A stretch of 64,000 nt of DNA, from assembly GCA_009692665.1 (NCBI GenBank), contig SHYT01000001.1:1-64000 (forward strand), in the 5' to 3' direction. Source of the stretch: Dehalococcoidia bacterium. Lineage in GTDB: Bacteria; Chloroflexota; Dehalococcoidia; Lucifugimonadales; SHYT01. Under the pieces are notes generated by a model. That model saw nothing but the letters and a program-made list of their open reading frames with translations, was not told the DNA's origin and did not search any database. A program made the position numbers and the translations under genes. Shown here in pieces: positions 45,004-53,474 of this stretch; positions within the stretch are counted from its first letter, which is position 1, and each line of letters starts with the position of its first letter.

Positions 45004-45177
45004 CTACGCGGCTTCTTCCTTCTTATGGTAATCAGACGGGTTTTCCAAGAAATTGTCGAAGCAATCGTTTGAGCAAAAATAGTACTTGTCACCCTCGTAC
45101 TCATGGGTCATGGCAGCCGTGTGAGGTTCAAATTGCATCCCGCAGACTGGATCCTTAACGGTTTCAATTTCGGCCAT
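45004..45177 (-). CDS. YHS-domain protein, 57 aa
   Basis: On the minus strand from an ATG at 45177 behind GGAGG, the frame encodes 'IETVKDPVCGMQFEPHTAAM', then 'YYFCSNDCFDNFLENPSDYH'. This is the complete YHS/TRASH-like pattern: 'DPVCGM', then 'YEGxxYYFCSxxCxxxF'. These small domains bind metals, often copper, and occur next to or inside heavy-metal transporters. No metal ATPase is nearby, so it may act as a soluble chaperone or sensor. It is shorter than the usual length cutoff and easily overlooked. Confidence 0.85.
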   Translation of the reverse strand: MAEIETVKDPVCGMQFEPHTAAMTHEYEGDKYYFCSNDCFDNFLENPSDYHKKEEAA

Positions 45178-45364
45178 TACTACCTCCTCATTCCACTCGT
45201 GCTACATTGAGACTCCTAGGCGATCGCGCTAGATGCACGGCTCCTTCCTCCACCATCGCCCAAGTTGCGATCTGGATGCATGGCGCAAATGGACGAAGCG
45301 TGCGGCAAGGATGATTACGCCACTTTATGTAGAGTGCTAAGTGGCATAACTTTCCTTCCTTTTC
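45178..45364. other. intergenic region between divergent YHS and collagen-like genes
   Basis: No gene is seen. It contains a GAGTGCTAA 9-mer near 45333 that equals half of a CIRCE site, but there is no partner half. Confidence 0.4.
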
Positions 45365-45394
45365 TTACATTTTACCTATCTTTTGTGCTATAAA
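45365..45394 (+). promoter_or_regulatory. sigma70-type promoter of the collagen-like surface gene
   Basis: TTACAT (45365-45370), an 18-base spacer and TATAAA (45389-45394) resemble a vegetative promoter. Transcription would start near 45401, leaving about 95 bases of leader. Confidence 0.5.
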
Positions 45395-45405
45395 TACGTC
45401 AGAGG

Positions 45406-45476
45406 GGTGGCAGTCCTACGACGCCCGCAAGGCGTTTTGGATGGGCCGCCTATATTTTTGTGTGGCAAAGCCGCAC
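45406..45476 (+). promoter_or_regulatory. structured 5' leader with possible attenuator hairpin
   Basis: A long imperfect hairpin pairs GGTGGC (45406-45411) with GCCGCC (45445-45450), GTCC with GGAT, and ACGCC (45421-45425) with GGCGT (45431-45435). It is followed at once by TATATTTTTG, which looks like a terminator tail. A second stem, GTGTGGC-AAA-GCCGCAC (45460-45476), lies ahead of the ribosome binding site. I do not recognise a known riboswitch class. Confidence 0.5.
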
Positions 45477-45494
45477 AACCAATAGGAGTACCTA

Positions 45495-46754
45495 ATGGCA
45501 AAGATACGGTTCTTTCTTATCACCCTATTCGCGCTTGCCCTCACGTTGGCACCCTCTGTAGCTTTGGCCCAAAACCCAACCCCGCAAGCATTCTGGGGCA
45601 TTGCAAGAATTGACGGCGCGCCCGTGCCTGCGGGCACGAAGGTTGCCGCGACGGTCGATGCGGCCGAAGTAGCGTCAACCATGACCGGTGCTACGGGCAC
45701 GTATACTCTCCTGGTCCAGGAAAGGACGATGGGAGAGTTCACCGGCAAGATGGTTGGCTTTAAAGTAGGCGCGCTCCCGGCTAAAGAAGCTGTGCCGTTT
45801 ACGGCGTTCAACTCCGGCACGGTAGACTTGACGGCGTCCAGCGCAGCACTGCCACCGCCTCCGACACCAAGCCCAGTCACGCCGTCCGTAACACAGCCGA
45901 CGGGGCCCGCCAGCTTGACCCTGCTGACCACGGCAAGCCACTCAAGCGTGCTGCTAGCTGTCGGCAATAATTTCATCACTGGTTCCCCAGTAACGTTCTC
46001 TGTCACACCCCAGACCATCACAGTTCCGCTCAATCCGGGGAAGGACGGCTCCACTGGGACTCAAGTGGGAACTATCACCTTCACCGTAAAGAGTGCATCC
46101 AGCTTTGAGGTGACGGCGAACGTCCTCCCGGTCGTAGCGCCACAGCAGCCCATCGACATCTCTTCAGGGAGCTGCGCCAGTCCCGGCATTCCTGAGACCC
46201 CCCTGAACAATCTGGTGGATGGCAAGTCCATCACCACGGTAAATAAACCGCTCACCTCGTTCTTGAAGAGCGGGTTGGTCGTCAACGTCCACAAGTCGAT
46301 CCCGGAGAGCGCAGCGTACATGGCGTGCGGGGGGCTGCCTGACATGAGCCAGTTGACCGCTGCATCGGCCAATGTCTCAGCCAATGGCGACGGCATGTTC
46401 AAAGCGCTGGTGATTCTCTCCACCGGCACACCCGGCACGTACCAGATAACGGCAATGGATGCGACGGGACGCTCCACGTCCGGGATGTACACAGTCCTTC
46501 CAGGGACGCCAGGGCCGCAAGGTCCAGTCGGCGTGATAGGCACCGTAGGCTCACAGGGACCGCAGGGGGTACAGGGAGTCGTCGGACCCGCGGGCCCACA
46601 AGGCAATGCCGGTCCGGCAGGCGCGGCTGGCCCCCTGGGCGATACGGGAAAGAACCTAGGTCAGTGGATAGCAGTCATCGCTTTGATGGTGGCGGCTGCC
46701 GCAGGCATCTTTGCTATAGCAAGCGGGTTGGGTATGAGGCGGCCTCGGTCGTAA
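45495..46754 (+). CDS. secreted/membrane-anchored protein with collagen-like segment
   Basis: This 419-residue protein has a signal peptide ending 'APSVALAQN', an N-terminal beta domain, a Pro linker and a central domain. A collagen-like Gly-X-Y stretch follows (about 17 triplets, such as 'GPQGPVGVIGTVGSQGPQGV'). The C-terminal helix 'WIAVIALMVAAAAGIFAIAS' is followed by a basic tail that anchors it in the membrane. Bacterial collagen-like stalks form extended surface projections. The ATG at 45495 follows AGGAG. It is a second large surface protein besides the TIG protein. Confidence 0.85.
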   Translation: MAKIRFFLITLFALALTLAPSVALAQNPTPQAFWGIARIDGAPVPAGTKVAATVDAAEVASTMTGATGTYTLLVQERTMGEFTGKMVGFKVGALPAKEAVPFTAFNSGTVDLTASSAALPPPPTPSPVTPSVTQPTGPASLTLLTTASHSSVLLAVGNNFITGSPVTFSVTPQTITVPLNPGKDGSTGTQVGTITFTVKSASSFEVTANVLPVVAPQQPIDISSGSCASPGIPETPLNNLVDGKSITTVNKPLTSFLKSGLVVNVHKSIPESAAYMACGGLPDMSQLTAASANVSANGDGMFKALVILSTGTPGTYQITAMDATGRSTSGMYTVLPGTPGPQGPVGVIGTVGSQGPQGVQGVVGPAGPQGNAGPAGAAGPLGDTGKNLGQWIAVIALMVAAAAGIFAIASGLGMRRPRS

Positions 46755-46775
46755 TCGCAGCCGTTTCAAGAGCAC

Positions 46776-46815
46776 AGAGGGCCCCCCGCGGTTGGCGGGG
46801 TGCCCTCTCTTTTTT
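46776..46815 (+). terminator. hairpin terminator with T-run
   Basis: AGAGGGC-C-CCCCGC and GCGGGG-T-GCCCTCT arms with a TTTTTT run follow the collagen-like gene. Confidence 0.85.
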
Positions 46816-47010
46816 AAGGAGCTTGCCAGGCGTATGCGCCGGCCTCTGAATGCTATCAACGAGATCATCAACGGCAAGAAGGCGATTACAGCCGAGACTG
46901 CCGTGCAGTTGGAGGCGGTCATGCCGGAAATTCCCGCCCGGTTCTGGATGAACCTGGAAATGGATTACCAACTCATCAAGATACACGTCAAGAGGCGCAA
47001 TAAGGGATAG
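46816..47010 (+). pseudogene. truncated HigA-type antitoxin (XRE) remnant
   Basis: The frame reads 'KELARRMRRPLNAINEIING' then 'KKAITAETAVQLEAVMPEIP' and 'ARFWMNLEMDYQL', the second half of a HigA antitoxin helix-turn-helix domain with its 'FWxNLE.xYQ' signature. The first two helices are missing, and the frame begins inside the terminator of the previous gene. No HigB toxin gene is nearby. A short product from an internal ATG at 46834 is possible but would lack the complete fold. Confidence 0.65.
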
Positions 47011-47023
47011 CGGTTGGGTTACT

Positions 47024-47097
47024 TGGCTGGCCCGCCTGGATTCGAACCAGGGTTAGAAGATCCAAAGTCTCCTGTGCTACCGCTGCACCACGGGCCA
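47024..47097 (-). tRNA. tRNA-Gln (anticodon TTG)
   Basis: Read from 47097 the acceptor stem TGGCCCG pairs with CGGGCCA, the anticodon arm is GGAGA-CTTTGGA-TCTTC with anticodon TTG, and the T arm contains GGTTCGAATCC. CCA is encoded. TTG reads CAA, giving glutamine. Confidence 0.95.
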
Positions 47098-47394
47098 ACG
47101 ACCTGTTTGCGAGGTTTCATTTTAGCAGCTTGCCACGCAGACAGCGACTACAAGCTCCTTTTCAGGCATCAAATACTGCTCTCGAAAACTTGGTGCTGCA
47201 ACTATAAACATGCTCCCTTATACTTGCGTTGTTTCTGTAGATGCGATTACCGCCGTTCCGCTGACTATCGCTGGCAGGTTAGCGGCTTCAGGCGAGGTGC
47301 TGGCCACTATCACAAGATGAGTAGCTAGGATGACTGCCGTTCGTACCAACGGATGCACACCCGGCTGTGCGATGGCTGGTTTACGGCTCGCATC

Positions 47395-47685
47395 TTACCG
47401 CAGCAACCCAAACTGTAGCTCTAGCGCCAGGATGCCGACGGAGAGCAGCAGCGTCACCACCGTGACCACGAGGCCCACGCGCAGGAACTCGCCAAAGGGC
47501 AGTGATGCACCTTCACGGCTGGCTACTTCCGCCACGATGATGTTGGCCACCGCGCCGATGATCGTCGCATTGCCGCCCAGTGTTGCGCCCGCGGCCAGGC
47601 TGATCCACAGCACGTCGCCGGGCACGTTCTGAATGGCGGGGATGACCAGCATGGTCATCGGAATGGCACGTGCAGCATGGAGGAG
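47395..47685 (-). pseudogene. C-terminal remnant of an ArsB/CitM-type permease
   Basis: The conserved tail of the ion transporter superfamily is clear: 'DVLWISLAAGATLGGNATII' followed by 'GAVANIIVAEVASREG' and a last helix. Full proteins are over 400 residues, but here an in-frame stop lies at 47686-47688 and only about 95 codons remain. Nothing of the remaining helices is found upstream; the DnaI-like gene ends at 47697. The fragment is therefore a relic. Confidence 0.7.
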
Positions 47686-47696
47686 TCAGCAAGTGA

Positions 47697-49127
47697 CTAG
47701 GTGCGCGGCCGGCGTGAGGAGTCTCCGCCTTGTGAACGGCGCGGGGGACGATCTGGTGTTGGGGGCTCCCGCTTGGTGGAGCTGGTGACCCACAATTCCG
47801 CAAGAGAGATGTCCCGCAAGCGGGTGCCGATAGTCTGTGGCAACTCATCAAACAGCCTGTCGAATGGCAGTTGTGTGGTCACCACGGTAGGCAGCTTCTC
47901 TGCCAGGCGGTGACGAAGAATATCGCTGAGGCGGTCAATTGCCCAAGGCGTCATTTGGAACGCACCAACATCGTCTACGATGAGCACTGTGCAGTCTTTG
48001 GCCCGTTGCACTACTTGGTCGTGGCGGGCGCTGTTGCTTGATGCAAGGGCGTCACGTAATTCTCCGATGAGCGCTGGGAAGTCCACAAATCCCACGGCCA
48101 TGCCTGACCGTTTGCGCTGGTCAAATATGGCTGCCGCCAGATGATGATTGCATCGACCCGTGGCGCCAGAAATCACTAACGTTTTTTCGGCTGCACCGGC
48201 AAATTTCTTACAAGCATCCAGTGCCTCCACCAAGAGTACTCGCTCCGGCGCGTCCGCTGTCAGCCAGTCCTTGAAAAAAGACTCGAACGTCAGCGCCGCC
48301 AGGCTACCTTCAATATTTGCGGGCAGACAAAAGGTTTCGGTAGCTACTGCGCGGCCGACTTCCACCAGCCTGGTGACTGCGGCGTCCGTAAGACGGGAGC
48401 GTATCCGTTCGTCCAGGCGCTCCAGCGGAGTGCTCACCGTAATCACTGTCGGCAGCAACAAGTTGTATCGGTGGTTTATCAATTGAAGTAACTTTTCCTG
48501 AGCCCACGGTGTGGCGCCGTGGGCTCCCATGTCGTCCAGGATGAGCAGTGGCGTGTTCCGGATGCGCTCAGACAAGTCGTCGTACGGCAAATCACTGTTG
48601 GGTGAGAAGCTGGAGCGCAACCGATCCAACAAGTCCGCAACAGTGACGAAGAACGCCAGTTGTCCCCGCTCAATGGCTGCGTGGGCGATAGCTGCGGCTA
48701 AGTGCGTCTTGCCGGTACCGCTGGAGCCGGTGAGCACCAGCCAGCCCTTTGGCTGTTCCGCGTAGCTCTTGCAAATCGCTAACGTGGTTCGGAACAAGCG
48801 CTGCGCCGTAGGGTCTTTGCCGCGGCCGTCCGGATTGAGCGTCTGGAATGTGAAACGCGTCATGTCTGAGAGGCCACTGTAGCGGATGAGCACGCCCTGG
48901 CGCTCAGCCTCCATCTTTTTCACGTGGCATTGGCAGGGAAATAGTTTCCCGAAGTCGGCATGGCCAAGGGGCACGTCATGCCGGACCCAGCCGCCACCAT
49001 GACAGATCGGGCAGTCGTCTTCAGGATGCTCCGATGGCTGGCTAGGAACGCCGCTTGACGTACCGCTCGTAGCCTCGGCGATATTCTTCAGGGTCAATTT
49101 TTTGAGCACGTCTCCCAGACGTTCCAT
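47697..49127 (-). CDS. tandem AAA+ ATPase related to the DnaI/DnaC helicase loader
   Basis: The 476-residue protein has a zinc-knuckle region ('CPIC' and 'CQC', residues 39-67) and a first AAA+ module of the DnaI/DnaC/IstB type. Walker A is 'GSSGTGKT' (134-141) and Walker B 'LLILDDMG' (194-201). A second, shorter module follows, with Walker B 'VLIVDDVG' (381-388) but a broken P-loop 'GATGRCNH' (321-328), lacking the Lys and Thr. A typical loader is about 270 residues, so the second half is extra. It overlaps the DnaD-like gene by 86 bases, supporting a role in loading DnaB. Confidence 0.82.
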   Translation of the reverse strand: MERLGDVLKKLTLKNIAEATSGTSSGVPSQPSEHPEDDCPICHGGGWVRHDVPLGHADFGKLFPCQCHVKKMEAERQGVLIRYSGLSDMTRFTFQTLNPDGRGKDPTAQRLFRTTLAICKSYAEQPKGWLVLTGSSGTGKTHLAAAIAHAAIERGQLAFFVTVADLLDRLRSSFSPNSDLPYDDLSERIRNTPLLILDDMGAHGATPWAQEKLLQLINHRYNLLLPTVITVSTPLERLDERIRSRLTDAAVTRLVEVGRAVATETFCLPANIEGSLAALTFESFFKDWLTADAPERVLLVEALDACKKFAGAAEKTLVISGATGRCNHHLAAAIFDQRKRSGMAVGFVDFPALIGELRDALASSNSARHDQVVQRAKDCTVLIVDDVGAFQMTPWAIDRLSDILRHRLAEKLPTVVTTQLPFDRLFDELPQTIGTRLRDISLAELWVTSSTKREPPTPDRPPRRSQGGDSSRRPRT

Positions 49128-49746
49128 CTACTCGCCCTTCTTCCTGCCAGCGGCGCAAAATGGCGGACACGTACGCCCAGCTGCGCTTATTCTGTCGCAC
49201 CGCCTCCTTGAAAGCGTCTTCAGTCCAGTCCGCAGGATACTCTTTTTCCGCGTCTTTAAGCTCATCGCCAATGAGCGGAGTAATCACTCGCCCAATGGAC
49301 TTTTCGTAAAGGTCAAAGATGGAAGGGCGCTGCACCGCCGGCTCCGTAACCTTGAGCACCGTGAACGGCGGTAGCGTAGCCTCGCCCTTCCGCAACTGCT
49401 CCACCAGCCTCTGCTCTTTAGGGGTGTTCACAAAGAAGACATCTTCGGCGCCGCTCCCAGCTTCTGCCGTCACATGCAGCAGGACGCACCGCTGCGCAAG
49501 CGCCAGTGTTGCGCTGCGAACAGCATTTTGCGAACCGCCCACGCTGACCGACAAAATGGGGTCTGCAAGCATCTCGCTCATCGTGATGCAGCGGACAGCG
49601 CCCTTCTTGCGGTGCAGCAAATAAAAGAAGCGCAGCGCGCACTTCAACTCCGTCAGGTCAGTGACCTGTTCTAGCATAGTGCTGAAGAACAGGTTTGGCA
49701 GCGGCGTCGCGTCTGACGTTGAGGGGAAGCCGTCAAAGCCTGCCAC
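49042..49746 (-). CDS. DnaD-like replication initiation protein
   Basis: The 234-residue protein has an N-terminal winged-helix-like region ('LKCALRFFYLLHRKKGAVRC') and a C-terminal DnaD/DnaB2 domain. That domain shows 'FDLYEKSIGRVITPLIGDEL', 'YPADWTEDAFKEAVRQNKRS' and 'WAYVSAILRRWQEEGR'. In Gram-positive systems DnaD acts with DnaB and DnaI to load the helicase at the origin or stalled forks. The GTG start at 49746 follows GGTGG. It overlaps the next gene, the DnaI-like ATPase, the expected partner. Confidence 0.85.
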   Translation of the reverse strand: MAGFDGFPSTSDATPLPNLFFSTMLEQVTDLTELKCALRFFYLLHRKKGAVRCITMSEMLADPILSVSVGGSQNAVRSATLALAQRCVLLHVTAEAGSGAEDVFFVNTPKEQRLVEQLRKGEATLPPFTVLKVTEPAVQRPSIFDLYEKSIGRVITPLIGDELKDAEKEYPADWTEDAFKEAVRQNKRSWAYVSAILRRWQEEGRVDGTSGRRAQKIDPEEYRRGYERYVKRRS

Positions 49747-50079
49747 AGTTGCACCACCGTACTGCTAATGGCTGTCTCACGCACCAATATCGACCTGCCA
49801 TCTACAGTAACGGGTGGAGCGCTGGCACGCTAGTCCTCCCTGACTTCAAGTCTCTCCCTTTTAGAGCCTGCCCTGAGTGTTACCCGACTGCCAACAGTAG
49901 GGCGAAGACGAAGAGGAGAGGTCGGAGCGGGGTGGGTGTGGCCCAGGTATCTAAGAAGGCAGTCGTTCTGTAATCAGTCCTTAATACCCAGGCAATGGAT
50001 TGTTTATATATGCGGCGCACAATAAGAGAAAGCCGAGTCATCGGCGCGAATATACGGAAGTAGATATGGAGGCACTCCT
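49747..50079. other. intergenic region with repeat A
   Basis: Repeat-A copy 5 lies at 49870-49904, inverted. Otherwise nothing is recognised. Confidence 0.6.
49870..49904 (-). repeat. dispersed repeat A, copy 5 (inverted)
   Basis: Its complement reads 'CGCCCTACTGTTGGCAGTCG' followed by 'GGTAACACTCAGGG'. Confidence 0.75.
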
Positions 50080-50301
50080 ATGGATGCTTTGGACAGAGCG
50101 TTTGACTATTTGGCCCCTGATTTTCCCTATCACCGCTCCATTGAGAAGTTTGAGCATCGCCCGGTTTGGCTGAGGCCGCAGACTGCTCCCAAGAAAAAGG
50201 CCGCTCGTCCTTCTGGCGAAGCACGGGTGCTGAGAGGCAGTGAGACGTGGTATGGCCAGACCTTGGATGAGTGGAAAGAGCAGACGCTGCGGACAGCGTA
50301 A
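50080..50301 (+). CDS. hypothetical protein, 73 aa
   Basis: The ATG at 50080 follows a GGAGGCACTCCT stretch containing a strong binding site. The protein has an aromatic N-terminal part ('RAFDYLAPDFPYHRSIEKFE'), a Lys-rich middle and 'ETWYGQTLDEWKEQTLRTA' at the end. No family is recognised. It converges on the ABC-F gene with only a 24-base gap. Confidence 0.55.
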   Translation: MDALDRAFDYLAPDFPYHRSIEKFEHRPVWLRPQTAPKKKAARPSGEARVLRGSETWYGQTLDEWKEQTLRTA

Positions 50302-50325
50302 CCGGCAGCCGGCCTTTCGCGCGGC

Positions 50326-51939
50326 CTACTTTTTCTTCTTAGACTGCTGCTTCACCGGTATTGGCATCGTGATGATACGTGTGTTCACACACGCGCCGCC
50401 GCGTACCTCGTACACATGCGTGGCAACGCTATCGAGAATGTCCTGGTCATGGGTAGCGCACATGATCGTGCCGTCGTAGCCCTTGAGCGCCGTCACCAAA
50501 CTCTCGCGCGTGGCGCGGTCTAGGTGGTTTGTGGGCTCGTCCAGCAGCAGCACATTTGTTGGCTGAATCAGGAACTTCGCCAGCGCCACGCGGCTGCGCT
50601 CTCCGCCAGAGAGCACGGAGACCGGCTTGAATACGTCATCGCCCTTGAACAGGAATTTGCCCAACACGTTGCGGACTGTGCCTTCTGTGGCAGTGCCGGC
50701 AACGGACTGCACCTCTTCCAGAACGGTCCGCTCCGGGTCCAACGCCTCGTCCTGATGCTGCTCGTAGTAGCCAAAACGGGCGTGCTCTGCCCACGCGACC
50801 GTGCCTTCCAGCGGTTCCACCTGCCCAGCCGCAATGCGCAGCAGCGTGCTCTTGCCGCTGCCGTTCGGCCCAACCAGCACAACTTTTTGGCCGCGCTCCA
50901 CGGTGAGGCTCACATCTACCAGCACAATGTCGTCGTCATACGCATGGCTGACGGACGCGAGCGTGACTACCTTTTGCTCCACACGCCCCAGTGACGTAAT
51001 CGAGAATCTGGCGGTTCCCGCTTCCCTAGGCCGCTCCAGCCGCACTACCTTGGCTAGCTGCTTTTCCCGGCTTTGCGCCAGGGAGGCTTTGGTGCCGGCG
51101 CGGAAGCGGTTGATGAACACTTCTTGCTTGGCTATCTTGCGCTCCTGGCGGCTGGCCGCTTGCTCTTGCAGCACACTCCGTTTCTCTTTCTGTTGCAGGT
51201 ACTTGGTGTAGTTGCCGGTGTAGGAGGCGACGCCGGAATCGCCGACCTCCAGAACACGCTTCACTACCTTGTCAAGAAACGCGCTGTCGTGCGTCACCAG
51301 CACCAGGGTGCCCTGGTAGTCCGTCAGCTCCCGTGCCAGGTAGCCGCGTGCGCTCTCGTCCAAATGGTTGGTTGGCTCATCCAGCAACATGTGGTCAGGG
51401 CGCCGCACCAGCACTTTGGCCAGCGCGATGCGCATGCGCCAGCCGCCGCTGAAAGCGCCGCAGAGCTTGGCGCGGTCGGTGGTCTTGAAGCCCAGTCCTC
51501 GAAGCACTCGGTCAACGCGCACGCCTATGGTGTGGCCGTCTAGCAGGTCATACCGTTCATACAGGCCCAGTTGCTCCGTGCTGAGTGCGGCGGCGTCAAT
51601 GGCAGGATCATCTGCCGCATCAACAAGGCGGCGTTCGACTTCTTGTATGCGGAGCTCAATGGCGCGCGCCTCAGGGAACGCAGTCCATGCTTCCGCCTCA
51701 AGTGTGTTGTCGGGGTCGAATCCGGACTCCTGCTTCAAGTAGCCCAGGGAGCCGCCGCGGTGTCCAGCGGAGCCGGACGTTGGCGACTCCTCGTCCGCCA
51801 GCATGCGCAGCAGCGTGGTCTTCCCAGCGCCGTTGCTGCCTACGAGCGCCACGCGCTCGCCGGCGGCGATACTAAACGAGACGTCCTTGAGCAGGTCGCG
51901 AGACCCGAATGATTTGGTAAGACGATCAGCAAATAACAT
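50326..51939 (-). CDS. ABC-F family ATPase
   Basis: This 537-residue protein has two ABC domains and no membrane helices. Domain 1 has Walker A 'GSNGAGKTTL', signature 'FSGGWRMR' and Walker B 'HMLLDEPTNHLD'. Domain 2 has 'GPNGSGKSTL', 'LSGGERSRVALAK' and 'VLLLDEPTNHLD'. The inter-domain linker includes a long charged helical hairpin near 'EKRSVLQEQAASRQERKIAK'. ABC-F proteins bind the ribosomal E site and tune translation or protect against antibiotics. It ends in a Lys-rich tail. Which subtype it is cannot be told. Confidence 0.92.
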   Translation of the reverse strand: MLFADRLTKSFGSRDLLKDVSFSIAAGERVALVGSNGAGKTTLLRMLADEESPTSGSAGHRGGSLGYLKQESGFDPDNTLEAEAWTAFPEARAIELRIQEVERRLVDAADDPAIDAAALSTEQLGLYERYDLLDGHTIGVRVDRVLRGLGFKTTDRAKLCGAFSGGWRMRIALAKVLVRRPDHMLLDEPTNHLDESARGYLARELTDYQGTLVLVTHDSAFLDKVVKRVLEVGDSGVASYTGNYTKYLQQKEKRSVLQEQAASRQERKIAKQEVFINRFRAGTKASLAQSREKQLAKVVRLERPREAGTARFSITSLGRVEQKVVTLASVSHAYDDDIVLVDVSLTVERGQKVVLVGPNGSGKSTLLRIAAGQVEPLEGTVAWAEHARFGYYEQHQDEALDPERTVLEEVQSVAGTATEGTVRNVLGKFLFKGDDVFKPVSVLSGGERSRVALAKFLIQPTNVLLLDEPTNHLDRATRESLVTALKGYDGTIMCATHDQDILDSVATHVYEVRGGACVNTRIITMPIPVKQQSKKKK

Positions 51940-52343
51940 GAACTACTAGTATATACCGTGGCTAGCTCGTGACCTAATCCACGGTGCTTAGCGTGATTTC
52001 TTGAAAGCGCTTCCCATTTGACTCCTCGCGGTGCTCGACGGCCTTGCACAAAACATACTCGCACGAAAAAGCCGCCGCCATCCACACGCCCCCCCCTTTG
52101 TCATTCTTGTATCTTAGGGATGGTGAGCGGAGCGGAGTCGAAGCTTGCCCTGGGAATAATTAACTATCAATCTACCAACTGCCAAACAAATTTCCCTCTC
52201 CAGCAGGGAGAGGGACTAAGGGAAAGGTCGGCGGGGAGGGGGGGCGCAGACCTCAAACTGAGCCGAGGGGTCACAGATTCCAAGCCGTGCCAAGGAGGAG
52301 AAACGTCCCGACTTTCAGGGCAAGCCCATTTGCCTGACCCTCG
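51940..52343. other. repeat-containing intergenic region
   Basis: It contains an inverted piece resembling the 5' part of repeat A (about 52050-52107), a repeat-C-like 'GGAGCGGAGTCGAAG' stretch and repeat D at 52192-52245. No gene is supported. Confidence 0.6.
52192..52245 (+). repeat. dispersed repeat D, copy 3
   Basis: 'CCCTCTCCAGCAGGGAGAGG' forms a hairpin and is followed by 'AAAGGTCGGCGGGGAGGGGG'. Confidence 0.7.
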
Positions 52344-53411
52344 CTACGATTCCGGAGTTTCCTGAGGTTCCTCGTGAGGTGCAGCTACTAACTCTGGCAG
52401 TAGCTTGCCCTCCCCGCTGACCAGCTTGAACTCTCCCGTCGGCTGCATCTCATACACGGCCGATGCTGTGTTCTTGGGAAGGTCTCTAATCGGCTTTCCC
52501 GGCAGTTGCACCACGCCACCTTCCGGCAGGTTTTGGAAATTCTCCACCGCCCGGCGCAACGCATGCCGGCCGTCCAGTCCCATCTTCGCCAGCGCGGGGT
52601 TCAAGACCTGGTTGATGACGTCCCGGGCCGACCCCATGCCGGCCGCCAGCACAGCCTCAACAAACTGGTCGCCATTGGGCAGTTGCACTGCGGGCATCCT
52701 GTACCGGTTTGATACCTTCATGAGCGATTCCAGCGCCTGGTCCGGCAAATACTTTAGGTGAATGCGGACAATGCTGCTGAAATTCCCCTCGTGCGCGCCC
52801 TCGTCAGTTTCCGGGAACCTGATGGCGCCCGCAATGGCCGGGAAGACCTGCCGTCCTGCCTCGTCCACGGGGCTGCCGTATTCATTCCACAGGCGCATCC
52901 GCAGCGCCGTGTAGTTCCAGCGTGTGTGCCGTTCCTGGAAGATGGCGTATGCGGCCCCGTCCAGCGGCGACCCCTCAAAGCCCATTTGACGTTGGAACGT
53001 CCAGTGGTCGTCCGCGGCCTGCGCTAGGTATTTGTCCACCCACTCCTGTGTATAGAGGCCAGAGTCAATCAGCGCGTGCCGGAACGTCTGTCCGTGGCGC
53101 CGTTCCTCAAATCCCCACTGGACGTAAATCTCGCGTGTATCCACGGTGTTCCCGGCAGCGTTGATGCCGGCGAATACGTAGTCGTCCACAAACGACTCAA
53201 CGCCTAAGAACCCAAGCAGGATCTCGCGAGAGTCGTTGCTGACCAAATGACTGTACTTGGCCATCTCTTTTCTCTGAGGCAGCCTGTCAGGGAACCACAT
53301 GCGCGTCTTAGCGGCCTGCGCAAAGTAGGCTTCGTAGTGTTGCCTGACTTCTCGTTGAATGGCTGCCTGCTTGGCCTGCATCGTGAACGGGCCTGGAATG
53401 ACTGTTACCAC
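52344..53411 (-). CDS. acyl-ACP desaturase-like di-iron protein
   Basis: This 355-residue helical protein carries two iron-ligand motifs of soluble acyl-ACP desaturases: 'WGFEERRHGQTFR' (Glu103, His106) and 'FPETDEGAHEGNF' (Glu204, His207), plus the helix 'LGFLGVESFVDDYVF' with Glu72. Such enzymes insert a cis double bond into ACP- or CoA-bound chains using O2 and a ferredoxin. No ferredoxin gene is near. The GTG start at 53411 follows AAAGGA. A charged C-terminal extension of about 100 residues is unusual. Confidence 0.85.
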   Translation of the reverse strand: MVTVIPGPFTMQAKQAAIQREVRQHYEAYFAQAAKTRMWFPDRLPQRKEMAKYSHLVSNDSREILLGFLGVESFVDDYVFAGINAAGNTVDTREIYVQWGFEERRHGQTFRHALIDSGLYTQEWVDKYLAQAADDHWTFQRQMGFEGSPLDGAAYAIFQERHTRWNYTALRMRLWNEYGSPVDEAGRQVFPAIAGAIRFPETDEGAHEGNFSSIVRIHLKYLPDQALESLMKVSNRYRMPAVQLPNGDQFVEAVLAAGMGSARDVINQVLNPALAKMGLDGRHALRRAVENFQNLPEGGVVQLPGKPIRDLPKNTASAVYEMQPTGEFKLVSGEGKLLPELVAAPHEEPQETPES

Positions 53412-53474
53412 AGGAGTCCTTTCATTGTCTTTGGGTGGTAGGGTAGTGGTCTTCGGTCAATATGACGGAATGGC

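Noticed and set aside
47098-47394. Short frames between tRNA-Gln and the permease remnant
   Set aside because: None has a ribosome binding site or convincing codon use.
52050-52107. Complete sixth copy of repeat A
   Set aside because: Only the 5' flank is recognisable; the core 'CTACTGTTGGCAGTCG' is absent, so it is recorded as a fragment.
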